A DNA stretch of 64,000 bases from positions 82,001-146,000 of the forward strand of contig JAFEMH010001244.1 in assembly GCA_022495995.1 (NCBI GenBank). The letters are read 5' to 3'. The stretch is from Adenophora triphylla var. japonica. Its lineage: Eukaryota > Streptophyta > Magnoliopsida > Asterales > Campanulaceae. This document shows, piece by piece, positions 54,201 through 64,000 of the stretch. Each line of letters starts with the position of its first letter. The first letter of the stretch is position 1. A program made the translations under genes and the position numbers. The notes beneath the pieces are model-generated. The model saw nothing but the letters and a program-made list of their open reading frames with translations, searched no databases and was not told the DNA's origin.

Positions 54201-55398
54201 GTTGATTTCTAAGGGGGTAAGTACGTGGAATAATATTGAAATTTCTGGGTTGGAGGTAACAGTTAGGGGATACTTGGCTCAGATGAGTGTTCAGCCTACA
54301 CTTTTGGATCGAATCAAGGAATCACAAGGGACCGATGGTGAGGCTGAAAAGATACGTGAAAATATGACAAAAGGGAAGGTAACCAATTTTCGTATGGGAG
54401 ATGATGGAATTTTGAGGTACCAATCAAGAATTTGGGTGCCAGGTAATGAAGATATAAAAAGGGAGATTTTGAAGGAAGCTCATTGTTCGAGGTTTTCTGT
54501 ACATCCGGGCAGTACAAAGATGTATAGGAATTTGAGGGAATCGTTTTGGTGGAACAACATGAAAGGAGATGTGGCAGAATTTGTTTCAAGATGTTTGGTA
54601 TCTCAGCAAGTAAAGAGTGAACATCAGAAACCGACAGGGTTACTGCAGTCGTTACCAATACCGGAATGGAAATGGGAGAATATAGCTATGGATTTGGTAG
54701 TAGGGTTACCGAGGACGTTGAAGGGTCACAACGCAATTTGGGTTATAGTGGATAGACTTACGAAGTCGGCTCACTTTTTGGCAATTAAGGTGACAGACTC
54801 ATTGGAGAAGTTAGCAAAGTTATATGTTGACGAGATTGTTAGATTGCATGGGATACCTGTGTCGATAGTGTCCGACCGAGATGCAAGATTCACATCAAAG
54901 TTTTGGAAGAGTCTACAGCAAGCTTTAGGTACCGAACTGACTATGAGTACAACATTCCATCCGGCAGATTGATGGGACAAATGTAAAGAACTATTCAGAC
55001 TCTGGAGGATATGTTAAGAGCCACATCATTGGATTGGCAAGGGACTTGGGACGAACACCTGACGTTAGTAGAATTCGCCTACAACAATAGTTTTCACGCA
55101 AGTATCGGTATGGCACCGTACGAAGCATTATATGGACGGAAGTGTAGGTCACCTGCATGTTGGGATGAAGTTGGTGAGAGAAAATTGACGGGACCGGAGA
55201 TTGTTCAGGTAACCGCAAATAAAGTACAGCAGATCAGAAAATGGTTATTGACCGCACAGAGTCGGCAGAAGTCGTATGCAGACCGCCGACTGCGAGATTT
55301 GAAATTTCAGTTGGGGGATCGCGTATTCTTGAAGATTTCGCCAACTAAGGGAGTAATGAGGTTTGGAATTCGCGGGAAGTTAAGCCCGAGGTATGTGG
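51219..55398 (+). pseudogene. Chromovirus gag-pol, part 1 (to the copia insertion)
   Basis: Start ATG 51219 (MSESNSNNFVN), right after TTGTTTCAG. Gag: PESFSGTPKEKPQDWIKDME and KGQALKWWEAEKR. A TGA at 51663-51665 interrupts gag in frame. Zinc knuckle [14 protein letters not shown] (about 52191-52232), protease [12 protein letters not shown] (about 52391), RT with VFIDDILVY (53395-53421); [12 protein letters not shown] has Val where Gly is usual. A one-base insertion near 53425 shifts the frame. RNase [37 protein letters not shown]. Integrase: the zinc-finger Cys pair reads CLVSQQ, so the second Cys is lost; [12 protein letters not shown] is kept; the frame breaks again at about 54966-54990, so the region of the last catalytic residue is damaged. 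The protein is cut at the GPF motif by the copia element. Confidence 0.9.
55394..55398 (+). other. Target-site duplication of the copia insertion (left)
   Basis: TGTGG here and at 63476-63480 flanks the copia LTRs. Reading across it rejoins the integrase frame at RYV/GPFE. Confidence 0.9.
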
Positions 55399-56758
55399 TG
55401 TTGGGTTTTACGGGTCCATGCACAGCGGAATTAAGCATTAAAAAACATAAAACCCAAGAAGCCCTAGGATCCGTTCTATACAATTAATTTAAATTCCTAT
55501 GAGATAGAATTAAACCAACCTCGAACGCTTTCCGTTCTTGAGCTATCGAACGATTTGATTATGTGATATCGAATCACAAACTTCGTTCTTCAACTTGCTT
55601 GAACTCTAGGCCTTGATCGATGAACGAGCGAAGACCCTCTTTCGGTATCCACACCTTTGAATGAATTCAAGAACAACTTCTAGATGATTGCTAGATCTAA
55701 AACCTTGAAGAATATTGAGAGTATTTGATTGTGAATTTTTTCTTGAAAATTTCGGCTAGCTTATTAGGTTTGACAGACTCTCTTATTTTTACTACATTAG
55801 TATCCATATTAGATTCCTAATCAAATTAGGAAACAAGTCAGTCAAACCGCCTTGAGACCCATTGTGTCGCACGACCACACGGGGCATATTGCCTTGATGT
55901 GTCGCACGACTACACATGGTCAAGCAAGAGTTTCTCAATCATTCTTCCCTTGGTTTATCAAATTCATTCTAATTGTGTGTGACCCAATAGGATTATATTA
56001 TGTTGGCAATGAGCTCGATCATATCGAACCTCATAAGACATAAGCGGACTCTAGCAAGCCATTATGTCTACCCAAATAATATAACGTAAGAGTTCACGTT
56101 TCCATTGGTATACTTCCATTTCTCCCTTTATCTCACGATGTTATATTGAACACAAGTCATGGTCCTCGTCAACTTGTTATTGTTCAATGCTTTCTTGATT
56201 CTTGAGTATAATGATAATTCCAATCATATTGGGGTACGGCCATACACTTTCATCATTATCACTCATCGAGGGGCCCAAGCAAAACATCTCTCTTACGAGG
56301 GACAAATTCCTTCTTGACTTATCATCCTTCCCATCATGAATCCGATCATGCCAAAATTAGTCTTTATAGATATCGTGTTAAGATATCATTTGACTAAAAT
56401 CAAACACGACTTTCAACATATATAAGGTCATGATAATCTCAGGTCTAGGTACTAAATGAAGTAACCGTATGAGATTTAATTATGACATTTGACCATGACA
56501 TAAATCTCATGCGGGTCATGTCCAGTCACTTGTTCTCTAACAAGTACCCATAATTTCAATGTGCATCTCTATGCATATAATCATCACATGATTATCCATT
56601 GACAATTATACTAATTATTCTCTTAATAATTAGGGACGGAGATTATTATAAACAAATATACAAAACATATAATAATCAAATGATAAACATCTCATATAAT
56701 AATAAATAATGTCAACACATAAGTCTATCAATTATAGGCCTAGGGCATAACACCAACA
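55399..56758 (-). repeat. Copia 3' LTR
   Basis: 1360 bp, ends TGTTGG...CCAACA. Differences from the other LTR include single-base indels and substitutions at about 55652, 55683, 55789, 55811 and 55848. Two TGTCGCACGAC words at about 55864 and 55899. Confidence 0.95.
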
Positions 56759-56772
56759 GTCTCCCACTTGCA

Positions 56773-59700
56773 CTAGGCCCAATCTACCATGTATCGAATA
56801 CCCATGGACCTAACATGACCATCATGTTTAGCTTGCGGGAGAGCCTTAGTTAATGGGTCCGCCACGTTGTCATTAGTGTCTACTCTGCATATCTTAACGT
56901 CTTCCCTTTCACATATCTCACGGATAATGTGGAAACGTCGAAGTATATGTTTGGATCTCTGGTGTGACCTTGGTTCCTTTGCTTGTGCAATGGCACCATT
57001 GTTATCACAAGAAAGTTCAATAGGGTCTCCGATGCTTGGAACGACTTCCAAATCACTAATGAACTTCTTGATCCAAACCGCTTCCTTAGCCGCATCGGAT
57101 GCCGCTATGTACTCAGCCGGTTGTAGAATCGACGGTACTTTGCTTGGAACTTTTCCAACTCACAGCTTCCTCCATTAAGCGTAAACAAAAATCCAGATCG
57201 CGATCTCGAAATCATCTTTGTCGGCTTTGGAAGCTAGCATCCGTGTAGCCTTTGACTACAAGATCTTCTTCCATTCCTCCAAAGACCAAGAATACATCCT
57301 TAGTTCTTCGTAAGTACTTAAGGATATTCTTGATCGCTATCCAATGTGGTTCGCCGGATCCGATTGGTACCTACTCGTCATGCTTAGAGCACACGAGACA
57401 TCGGGTCTAGTACATAACATAGCATACATGATAGACCCAATTGCCGAAGCATATGGAATACCATTCATTCTCTTTCGCTCATCATTAGTCTTAGGACTTT
57501 GATTCTTGCTAAGAGATATACCATGCAACATTGGCAAGTTTTCTCTTTAGAATTTTCCATTTGGAATCTTCTAAGGACTTTGTCAATGTAAGTACTTTGA
57601 CTTAAACCAATCATCCTCTTGGATCTATCTCTATAGATCTTGATACCAAGGATATATGCGGCTTCGCCCATATCTTTCATTGAAAAACACTTTCCCAACC
57701 AAGACTTGACAGTCTCTAGTGCAGGAACGTCATTTCCAATGAGTAAGATATCGTCGACATACAACACTAAAAATAGTGCTACGCTCCCACTAATTTTCTT
57801 GTATACACAAGGTTCATCTTCGTTTTTGATAAAGCCAAACTCCTTGATTGCTTCATCAAAACGTAGATTCCAACTCCTAGAAGCTTGCTTCAATCCATAA
57901 ATGGATTTCTGCAACTTACACACCTTGTTAGAATTTTCTGGATTGACAAAACCTTCAGGTTGTATCATGTATACATCCTCAAGTAACTTCCCATTAAGGA
58001 AAGCTGTTTTGACATCCATTTGCCATATCTCATAGTCATAATATGCGGCTATGGCAAGTAAAATTCTAATAGACTTAAGCATAGCTACAGCGTAAAAGGT
58101 TTCATCATAGTCTATGCCATGAATCGCCTATATCCCTTAGCTACTAGCCTAGCCTTATAGGTGTGCACCTTCCCATCCATGTCGGTCTTCTTCTTGAAGA
58201 CCCATTTGCACCCTATGGTTTTTACACCTTCGGTGGATCAATCAAGTTCCAAACTTGATTATCGGCCATGGATTGTAATTCGGACTTCATGGCCTCTTGC
58301 CATTTTTCCGAATCAGGAGCGGACATCGCTTCTTGATAGCAAGTGGGTTCATCATTTTCGATTAACTCCACTTCATCACTTTCCGTAACGAGAAATCCAT
58401 ATCTCTCGGGTTCGGATCGTGACCTACCACTTCGGCGAAGAACTTGTGCATCTTGAACCGGTTCCACAACGGTTTGTGAACTTGGTTCGCTTTCTACCAT
58501 TGGTTCAATGTTGTTTTCGGGTTCTCGAATTTCTTCGAGATCTATTTTACTCCCACTCGGTTCCTTTGCGAAGAAACTCCTTTTCTAAGAAAGTACCATT
58601 TCGAGCAACAAACACTTTGTTCTCGTTTCGTTGTAGAAATAGTATCCTTTGGTTTCCTTAGGATATCCCACGAAAATACATTTATCGATTTAGGTGCTAG
58701 CTTGTCGAAGTTAACTTCTTGACATATGCATCGCAACCCCAAATCTTCATGAAAGACAAACTAGGTTTTCTTCCATGCCACATCTCATATGGGGTCTTTT
58801 GAACCGATTTGGTAGGAACTCGTTTATAGTGAAAGCAAGCAGCTTCTAGTGCATGTCCCCAAAAGGATAAAGGAAGCTCAACTTGACTCATCATAGAACG
58901 AACCATGTCCAACAAAGTTCTATTCCTCCTTTCGTACACACCATTCCATTGTGGTGTTCCTGGTGGAGAGAGTTCTCAAACGATTCCACAACTCTTAAGA
59001 TGATCACAAATTCTTGGCTCAAATATTCACCACCTCGATCGGATCGAAGTACCTTAATAGTTTTGCCAAGTTGATTTTGCACCTCATTTTGAAATATTCG
59101 AAATATTTCAAACGATTCACTTTTATGTTTCATTAGATAAACATATCCAAATCTACTATAATCATCGCGAATGTTATGAAGTACCGAAATCCTCCCCTAG
59201 CATCGCTACTCATAGGCCCACATACATCGGTATGTATGAGTCCTAATAAGTCGCCCGCCCTTTCACCGGTTTTGGTAAATGGGTCCTTGGTCATCTTGCC
59301 AAGTAAACAAGATTCGCATGTCTCATATGATTCATAATCATGTGAGTCCAAAATCCATCTTTGTGGAGTTTAGAAATGCGTTTCTCGTTTATATGGCCAA
59401 GACGACAATGCCATAAGTAAGTGTGGTTTACATCATTGGGTTTAGATCTCTTGTTAATGTTATAGACATCATTATCACGATTTTCAACATCAAGAATATA
59501 AAGGCCATTGAATGAAACAAAGAAGATAATAATGCATATCACTCTTGTAAATGGAAAATTTCTTATCACATATAAGAAAATTAAAACCTTCATTATCCAA
59601 ACATGAAATCGAAATAATATTCCTACTTAAAGCCGGAACGTAATAACAATTGTTCAAAACAAGTATTAGTCCACTAGGTAAAGTAACTTCATAAGTTCCT

Positions 59701-60733
59701 ACGGCTAATGCAAAGAATCCTTGCTCCATTCCCCACACGTAGGTCCACTTCACCTTCCTTAAGCATCCTTCTCGTTCTTTAGACCCCGCACATTTAAACA
59801 AATGTGAGTTCCACATCCGGTATCCAATACCCAAGAACTAGAAGTAGATAGGAATATATCTATAACAAAGATACCCGAAGTTGAAGCAACTCCTTTGCTC
59901 TTCTTCTGCTTCCTTGTATTTTGGGCGCTTTCTCCTCCAATGTCCAATCTCATTGCAATGGAAGCATCGCGTCCTCTCGGGACTTGGGCTTAGCCTCTTT
60001 AGGCTTGGAAGCCTCTTTGGGTTTGGCAACCTTTGCCTTAGGATTAGCAACCTTGCCTTTCCTTTACCCTTGAACCCTTTCCCTTGTTAACCATTAGCAC
60101 TTGGTCGGTTTTCTTCTCGACAATATTGGTTTCCGCAAAGCTTCAACATTTGAACTAACTCGAAAGGTTTTTATTCATTCCACCCATGTTATAGTGCATT
60201 ATGAAATGACTAAAACTTTTAGGTAATGAATTCAATATTATGTCGGTAGCCAACTCTTGGCTAATTGGAAAACCGAGCCTTTCAAGATGCTCAATGTGGC
60301 CCTTCAACTTGAGAGCATGGGGACCAACAGCCTTGTCCTTCACTCATCTTGCATGAGGTCAAGACAAAGAATCGTGTTGTACCTTTCTTGCCTAGCTTGA
60401 ACTTGGAACATTTCCATCGCCCGATTGTTTAAGTCGATCGTCCCCAAGTGCTCAAGATCCTTCTCAAGGTTCTTGCACATGGCGGAGAGCATAAGGCAAC
60501 CAACATCTCGTAGAGTCACGCTTGTGCTTCGTATATTGTTCCCTTATAGCTCTAGCAAGATTGGCAAAGCAGTTCGTGTGGAATAGGTTCATCGAGAACG
60601 TACAGCTTTCTCCTCTTGTTTGAGAACAATTCTCAAACTACGGATCCAATCCATATAGTTTGTACCATTCTCTTCCAACTTTTCCTTCTCAAGGACAGAT
60701 CGCAAAGGAAAAGTGATTATTGTTTGATGCCAT
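56773..60733 (-). pseudogene. Copia gag-pol polyprotein with several frameshifts
   Basis: Minus strand from ATG 60733 (MASNNNHFSFA). Gag: YMDWIRSLRIVLKQEE, LERLGFPISQELATDIILNS. Zinc knuckle CFHCNEIGHWRRKR at about 59980, where the final Cys is Arg. Protease: WVLDTGCGTHIC (about 59850). Integrase: LWHCRLGHINEKRISKLHKD, CESCLLGKMTKDPFTKTGER, VLRSDRGGEYLSQEF (about 59045). RT: WQMDVKTAFLNGKLLEDVYM, SIYGLKQASRSWNLRFDEAI and the catalytic LYVDDILLI (about 57760). RNase H: ELSCDNNGAIAQAKEPRSHQ, then DPLTKAL. Order PR-IN-RT-RH is the copia order. Breaks occur near 60700, 60100, 59500, 59130, 58900, 58600, 58100, 57500 and 57100, mostly one or two bases. It supplied particle, protease, integrase and reverse transcriptase before decay. 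Confidence 0.9.
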
Positions 60734-62101
60734 TTATTCTACAAAAAGATATACATAAAATATGAACACATATAAGTAAACATATTATATGAGAAGTATA
60801 ATGCATTTAAATAAATGCTCCCACTAAATTATACACCTTCAAATGCAAATGAGCATAATATACATTTAATGGGCTAAGATCCAACTTTAATTCAATTTCA
60901 AGTTTGCTATGGCAAACCGCTCAAAATTAAATTAATTAGGTAGAAAACATCAATCATATCAACTATATGACTCTTAGATCTTTTATGAGATTTATTCAAG
61001 ACATCATATGTCTAGGTATATTTTAATCTCATCTTATGCCTTGGGTCCAAAACCATTTTGATAACCCAATTAAGTTCATTCACTTTAAAACGTATAGGAA
61101 CCACCATTTCCTCATCTTGCTCGCATTCGAATAGAATCAAAGCACCTTGCTATGGCAAGCCCACCCAAAACTATCCGAATGGTCTCAAGTGTTTTTAATC
61201 ATGAATTGGCATAAAGAACTTAAAAGTTAAATGAAGGTTCTTTAAAGGTAGATTATAAGCATATCAGAAAGATAGTCAAAATCATGCACTGTAAGTTCCC
61301 AGAAGATAGGTGAGCCACAAGGACTTCTTAAGTACCAACTCTTCCTTAGACGTAGACTCTCCTAGACATGCACAATCGTAAATCAACTCGATTTAGCAAC
61401 ATAATCACTTCCTTTTATAAACAATCGCTTCCTTTAAATTTCGCGTATTTATGAATTGTTTCCATAAACAATCATAAGATCCAAAATTTACAATGTCTAA
61501 ATCTAAACATATTAGGAAACTAAATATCATGTTTCAACTAAACATCTAATTAAAAAAAATTTTAGCATGTAAGAACAAATAAAACATGCATCGCAATAAT
61601 TATTAAAATCATATTTTAATCAATTAATCATGCATATCAATGAATCAATCTAGCATGGCATTATAAACTTAATTTTATAACATCCAGATTTTCATATGAA
61701 CATATCAGATTGTAAACACAATCACAAAATAGCGTAAAAATTGAACAAACCGATTCTCGCCTGCATTTGGCTTATTATGTCGCGTGACAACATCGCCCGT
61801 AGGCTAGGTTTGTCGCGTGACATAACTAGCCGATTACCGTATTTCCTCATGAGGCTCTCTATGTCGCGCGACCTAAGCAGCCCAAGTTACGTGATTTCCG
61901 ATTCGAACCAATACAGATTTCAACCAATTAAATCACATAAAACAACCTTTTACAGATTTAATTCAGCATAATACGAAAACGATTTTCACATTGTTTCACA
62001 TAAACAATTAAAAATTCTATCGCATACAAAACATGCAATAAGCATATAAACAATTTATATCTTAAATCTAGCATGTTAATTCAAACTTAATCATACGAAC
62101 G
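60734..62101 (-). other. Copia leader, unusually long, with GTCGCGNGAC palindromes
   Basis: About 1.37 kb without a gene between primer site and gag. TGTCGCGTGACA at 61779-61790, TGTCGCGTGACA at 61811-61822, TGTCGCGCGAC at 61862-61872. Otherwise AT-rich. Confidence 0.7.
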
Positions 62102-62115
62102 GGGCTCTGATACCA
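62102..62115 (-). other. Primer-binding site, initiator tRNA-Met (copia)
   Basis: Minus strand TGGTATCAGAGCCC, one base inside the 5' LTR end. Confidence 0.9.
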
Positions 62116-62116
62116 C

Positions 62117-63475
62117 TGTTGGGTTTTACGGGTCCATGCGCAGCGGAATTAAGCATTAAAAACATAAAACCCAAGAAGCCCTAGGATCCGTTCTATACAA
62201 TTAATTTAAATTCCTATGAGATAGAATTAAACCAACCTCGAACGCTTTCCGTTCTTGAGCTATCGAACGATTTGATTATGTGATATCGAATCACAAACTT
62301 CGTTCTTCAACTTGCTTGAACTCTAGGCCTTGATCGATGAACGAGCGAAGACCCTCTTTCGGTATCCACACCTATGAATGAATTCAAGAACAACTTCTTG
62401 ATGATTGCTAGATCTAAAACCTTGAAGAATATTGAGAGTATTTGATTGTGAATTTTTTCTTGAAAATTTCGGCTAGCTTATTAGGTTTGACAGACTCTCT
62501 TATTTATACTACATTAGTATCCATATTAGAGTCCTAATCAAATTAGGAAACAAGTCAGTCAAACTGCCTTGAGACCCATTGTGTCGCACGACCACACGGG
62601 GCATATTGCCTTGATGTGTCGCACGACTACACATGGTCAAGCAAGAGTTTCTCAATCATTCTTCCCTTGGTTTATCAAATTTATTCTAATTGTGTGTGAC
62701 CCAATAGGATTATATTATGTTGACAATGAGCTCGATCATATCGAACCTCATAAGACATAAGCGGACTCTAGCAAGCCATTATGTCTACCCAAATAATATA
62801 ACGTAAGAGTTCACGTTTCCATTGGTATACTTCCATTTCTCCCTTTGTCTCACGATGTTATATTGAACACAAGTCATGGTCCTCGTCAACTTGTTATTGT
62901 TCAATGCTTTCTCGATTCTTGAGTATAATGATAATTCCAATCATATTGGGGTACGGCCATACACTTTCATCATTATCACTCATCGAGGGGCCCAAGCAAA
63001 ACATCTCTCTTACGAGGGACAAATTCCTTCTTGACTTATCATCCTTCCCATCATGAATCCGATCATGCCAAAATTAATCTTTATAGATATCGTGTTAAGA
63101 TATCGTTTGACTAAAATCAAACACGACTTTCAACATATGTAAGGTCATGATAATCTCAGGTCTAGGGTCTAAATGAAGTAACCGTATGAGATTTAATTAT
63201 GACATTTGACCATGACATAAATCTCATGCGGGTCATGTCCAGTCACTTGTTCTCTAACAAGTACCCATAATTTCAATGTGCATCTCTATGCATATAATCA
63301 TCACATGATTATCCATTGACAATTATACTAATTATTCTCTTAATAATTAGGGACGGAGATTATTATAAAAAAATATACAAAACATATAATAATCAAATGA
63401 TAAACATCTCATATAATAATAAATAATGTCAACACATAAGTCTATCAATTATAGGCCTAGGGCATAACACCAACA
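62117..63475 (-). repeat. Copia 5' LTR
   Basis: 1359 bp, TGTTGG...CCAACA on the minus strand, nearly identical to 55399-56758. Confidence 0.95.
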
Positions 63476-63480
63476 TGTGG
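63476..63480 (+). other. Target-site duplication of the copia insertion (right)
   Basis: TGTGG, identical to 55394-55398. Confidence 0.9.
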
Positions 63481-63815
63481 GGCCATTCGAAATTTTGGAG
63501 CGAGTTGGGCTGATAGCCTATAAGTTGGCCCTACCACCTGTACTTGCAGGAGTACACAATGTGTTTCATGTCTCGATGTTGAGGAAGTACATCCCCGACC
63601 CGAGCCATGTGATTGAGTATAGACAGCTCAGATTCCGTGCCGATCTGAGTTATGATGAGCAACCTGTGAAAATTGTGGATCGAAAAGATCAGAATTTGAG
63701 AAGGCGGATAATTCCGTACGTGAAAGTGCAATGGAGCAATCACTCAGAAAGAGAAGCGACGTGGGAGCTCGAGAGCGAGATGCGAGAGTCGTATCCCGCC
63801 CTGTTTTCGGAATGA
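63481..63815 (+). pseudogene. Chromovirus gag-pol, part 2: integrase GPF module and chromo-like C-terminus
   Basis: Continues the interrupted integrase: GPFEILERVGLIAYKLALPP (GPY/F module), NVFHVSMLRKYIPDPSHVI, then VKVQWSNHSEREATWELESE and TGA at 63813-63815. The final part resembles the chromodomain-like tail of Tekay-group chromoviruses, which directs integration into heterochromatin. This part is intact. Confidence 0.88.
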
Positions 63816-63859
63816 GTGCGCTTGGTTTGGTGGACCAAACCCTTTTAAGGGGGTAAGAA

Positions 63860-64000
63860 TGTAACAACCCTAAAAATTTATACTCTTTATTTATTTAAAA
63901 TATGATTTCCCTTAATTAGTTATGTTGGTTATTTAAATTAATTATTTGAATTATTCTTTTCCTAGATGGACTAGGATTAAATGGGTCTGAGTGTGTCAAC
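63860..64000 (+). repeat. Chromovirus 3' LTR, start only
   Basis: TGTAACAACCCTAAAAATT follows the purine tract by a few bases. The rest lies beyond the window. It does not match the LTR at 46587. Confidence 0.7.

Larger units (their letters stand above)
55399..63475 (-). mobile_element. Complete copia retrotransposon nested in the chromovirus integrase
   Basis: 8077 bp, minus strand: 5' LTR 62117-63475, Met-tRNA primer site 62102-62115, leader with GTCGCGCGAC palindromes, gag-pol 60733-56773, purine tract AAGTGGGAGAC (56759-56769), 3' LTR 55399-56758. A perfect 5-bp target duplication (TGTGG) proves the insertion. The LTRs differ at few positions, so it is young relative to its surroundings. 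Confidence 0.95.
49927..64000 (+). mobile_element. Chromovirus-type (Tekay-like) Ty3/gypsy element, split by a copia insertion, 3' LTR running off the window
   Basis: Leader (from about 49927), an extra AT-hook ORF (50181-50684), hairpin array (50887-51118), gag-pol (51219-55398, continued 63481-63815), purine tract TTTTAAGGGGG (63843-63853), LTR from 63860. Its own 5' LTR and primer site are not seen: the sequence before 49927 is the LTR of another element, and the two LTR starts differ (TGTCACGACCCG and TGTAACAACCCT). The chromo-like C-terminus and Gag wording point to the Tekay/Del group. Confidence 0.8.

Noticed and set aside
54314..54658. Minus-strand 114-codon frame in the integrase region
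   Set aside because: Antisense shadow of the RNase H/integrase coding frame.

Overview
This is nuclear DNA from a flowering plant, very probably a eudicot. The grounds are a pentatricopeptide-repeat (PPR) gene resembling Arabidopsis At4g21300, Stowaway MITEs with the CTCCCTCCGTCCC terminus, and plant-type copia, Tat and chromovirus LTR retrotransposons. I cannot name the species. Only one host gene is visible, and it lies at the left edge. Almost everything else is transposable-element sequence, much of it nested.

Layout. 1-2300: PPR gene, 5' end outside the window, broken by a one-base frameshift. 2441-3251: PIF/Harbinger-like MITE with C-rich/poly-T filling. 3607-6106: two copia fragments fused head to head; the second is a gag-protease unit that runs straight into its LTR. 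6350-7723: a cluster of Stowaway MITEs and (TA)n runs. 7764-15611: a foldback-like DNA element with inverted ends of about 300 bp and a core of palindromic GTGTACACTAGCTAG-type repeats. It hosts two further MITEs, and its right half is tandemly duplicated (10454-13214 and 13215-16483, offset 2761 bp). 17829-20114: copia 5' LTR plus gag-protease, truncated.

20940-23712: remnant of a first Tat-clade Ty3/gypsy element on the minus strand (integrase C-terminus), with an antisense multi-exon gene on the plus strand. 23713-42119: a second, complete but heavily frameshifted Tat-clade element on the minus strand. It has two LTRs, gag, protease, RT, RNase H and integrase. Two antisense genes lie on the plus strand (plant-mobile-domain-like and DUF7745-like), followed by a 3' UTR built from tandem repeats. 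42120-49926: a chromovirus-type element with closely similar LTR segments but a decayed, shrunken interior. 49927-64000: another chromovirus-type element on the plus strand, with an extra AT-hook/coiled-coil ORF and an array of covarying small hairpins before gag. Its integrase is split by a copia element (55399-63475, minus strand, TSD TGTGG).

How the parts relate. The retroelements follow standard architecture: LTR, primer-binding site, gag, protease, then pol (integrase last in Ty3/gypsy, before RT in copia), polypurine tract, LTR. No copy in the window looks able to make a full pol product as read. The most interesting signals are (1) the AT-hook ORF and hairpin array in the 5' region of the chromovirus at 50 kb; (2) a perfect 14-bp palindrome (GGTCCGTACGGACC) next to both the LTR promoter and the antisense-gene promoter of the second Tat element; (3) different CpG-centred palindromes clustered in at least four unrelated retroelements; (4) the foldback/palindrome complex at 8-16 kb. 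Many differences between repeat copies are one- or two-base indels, so assembly error is a real alternative for some of the breaks.
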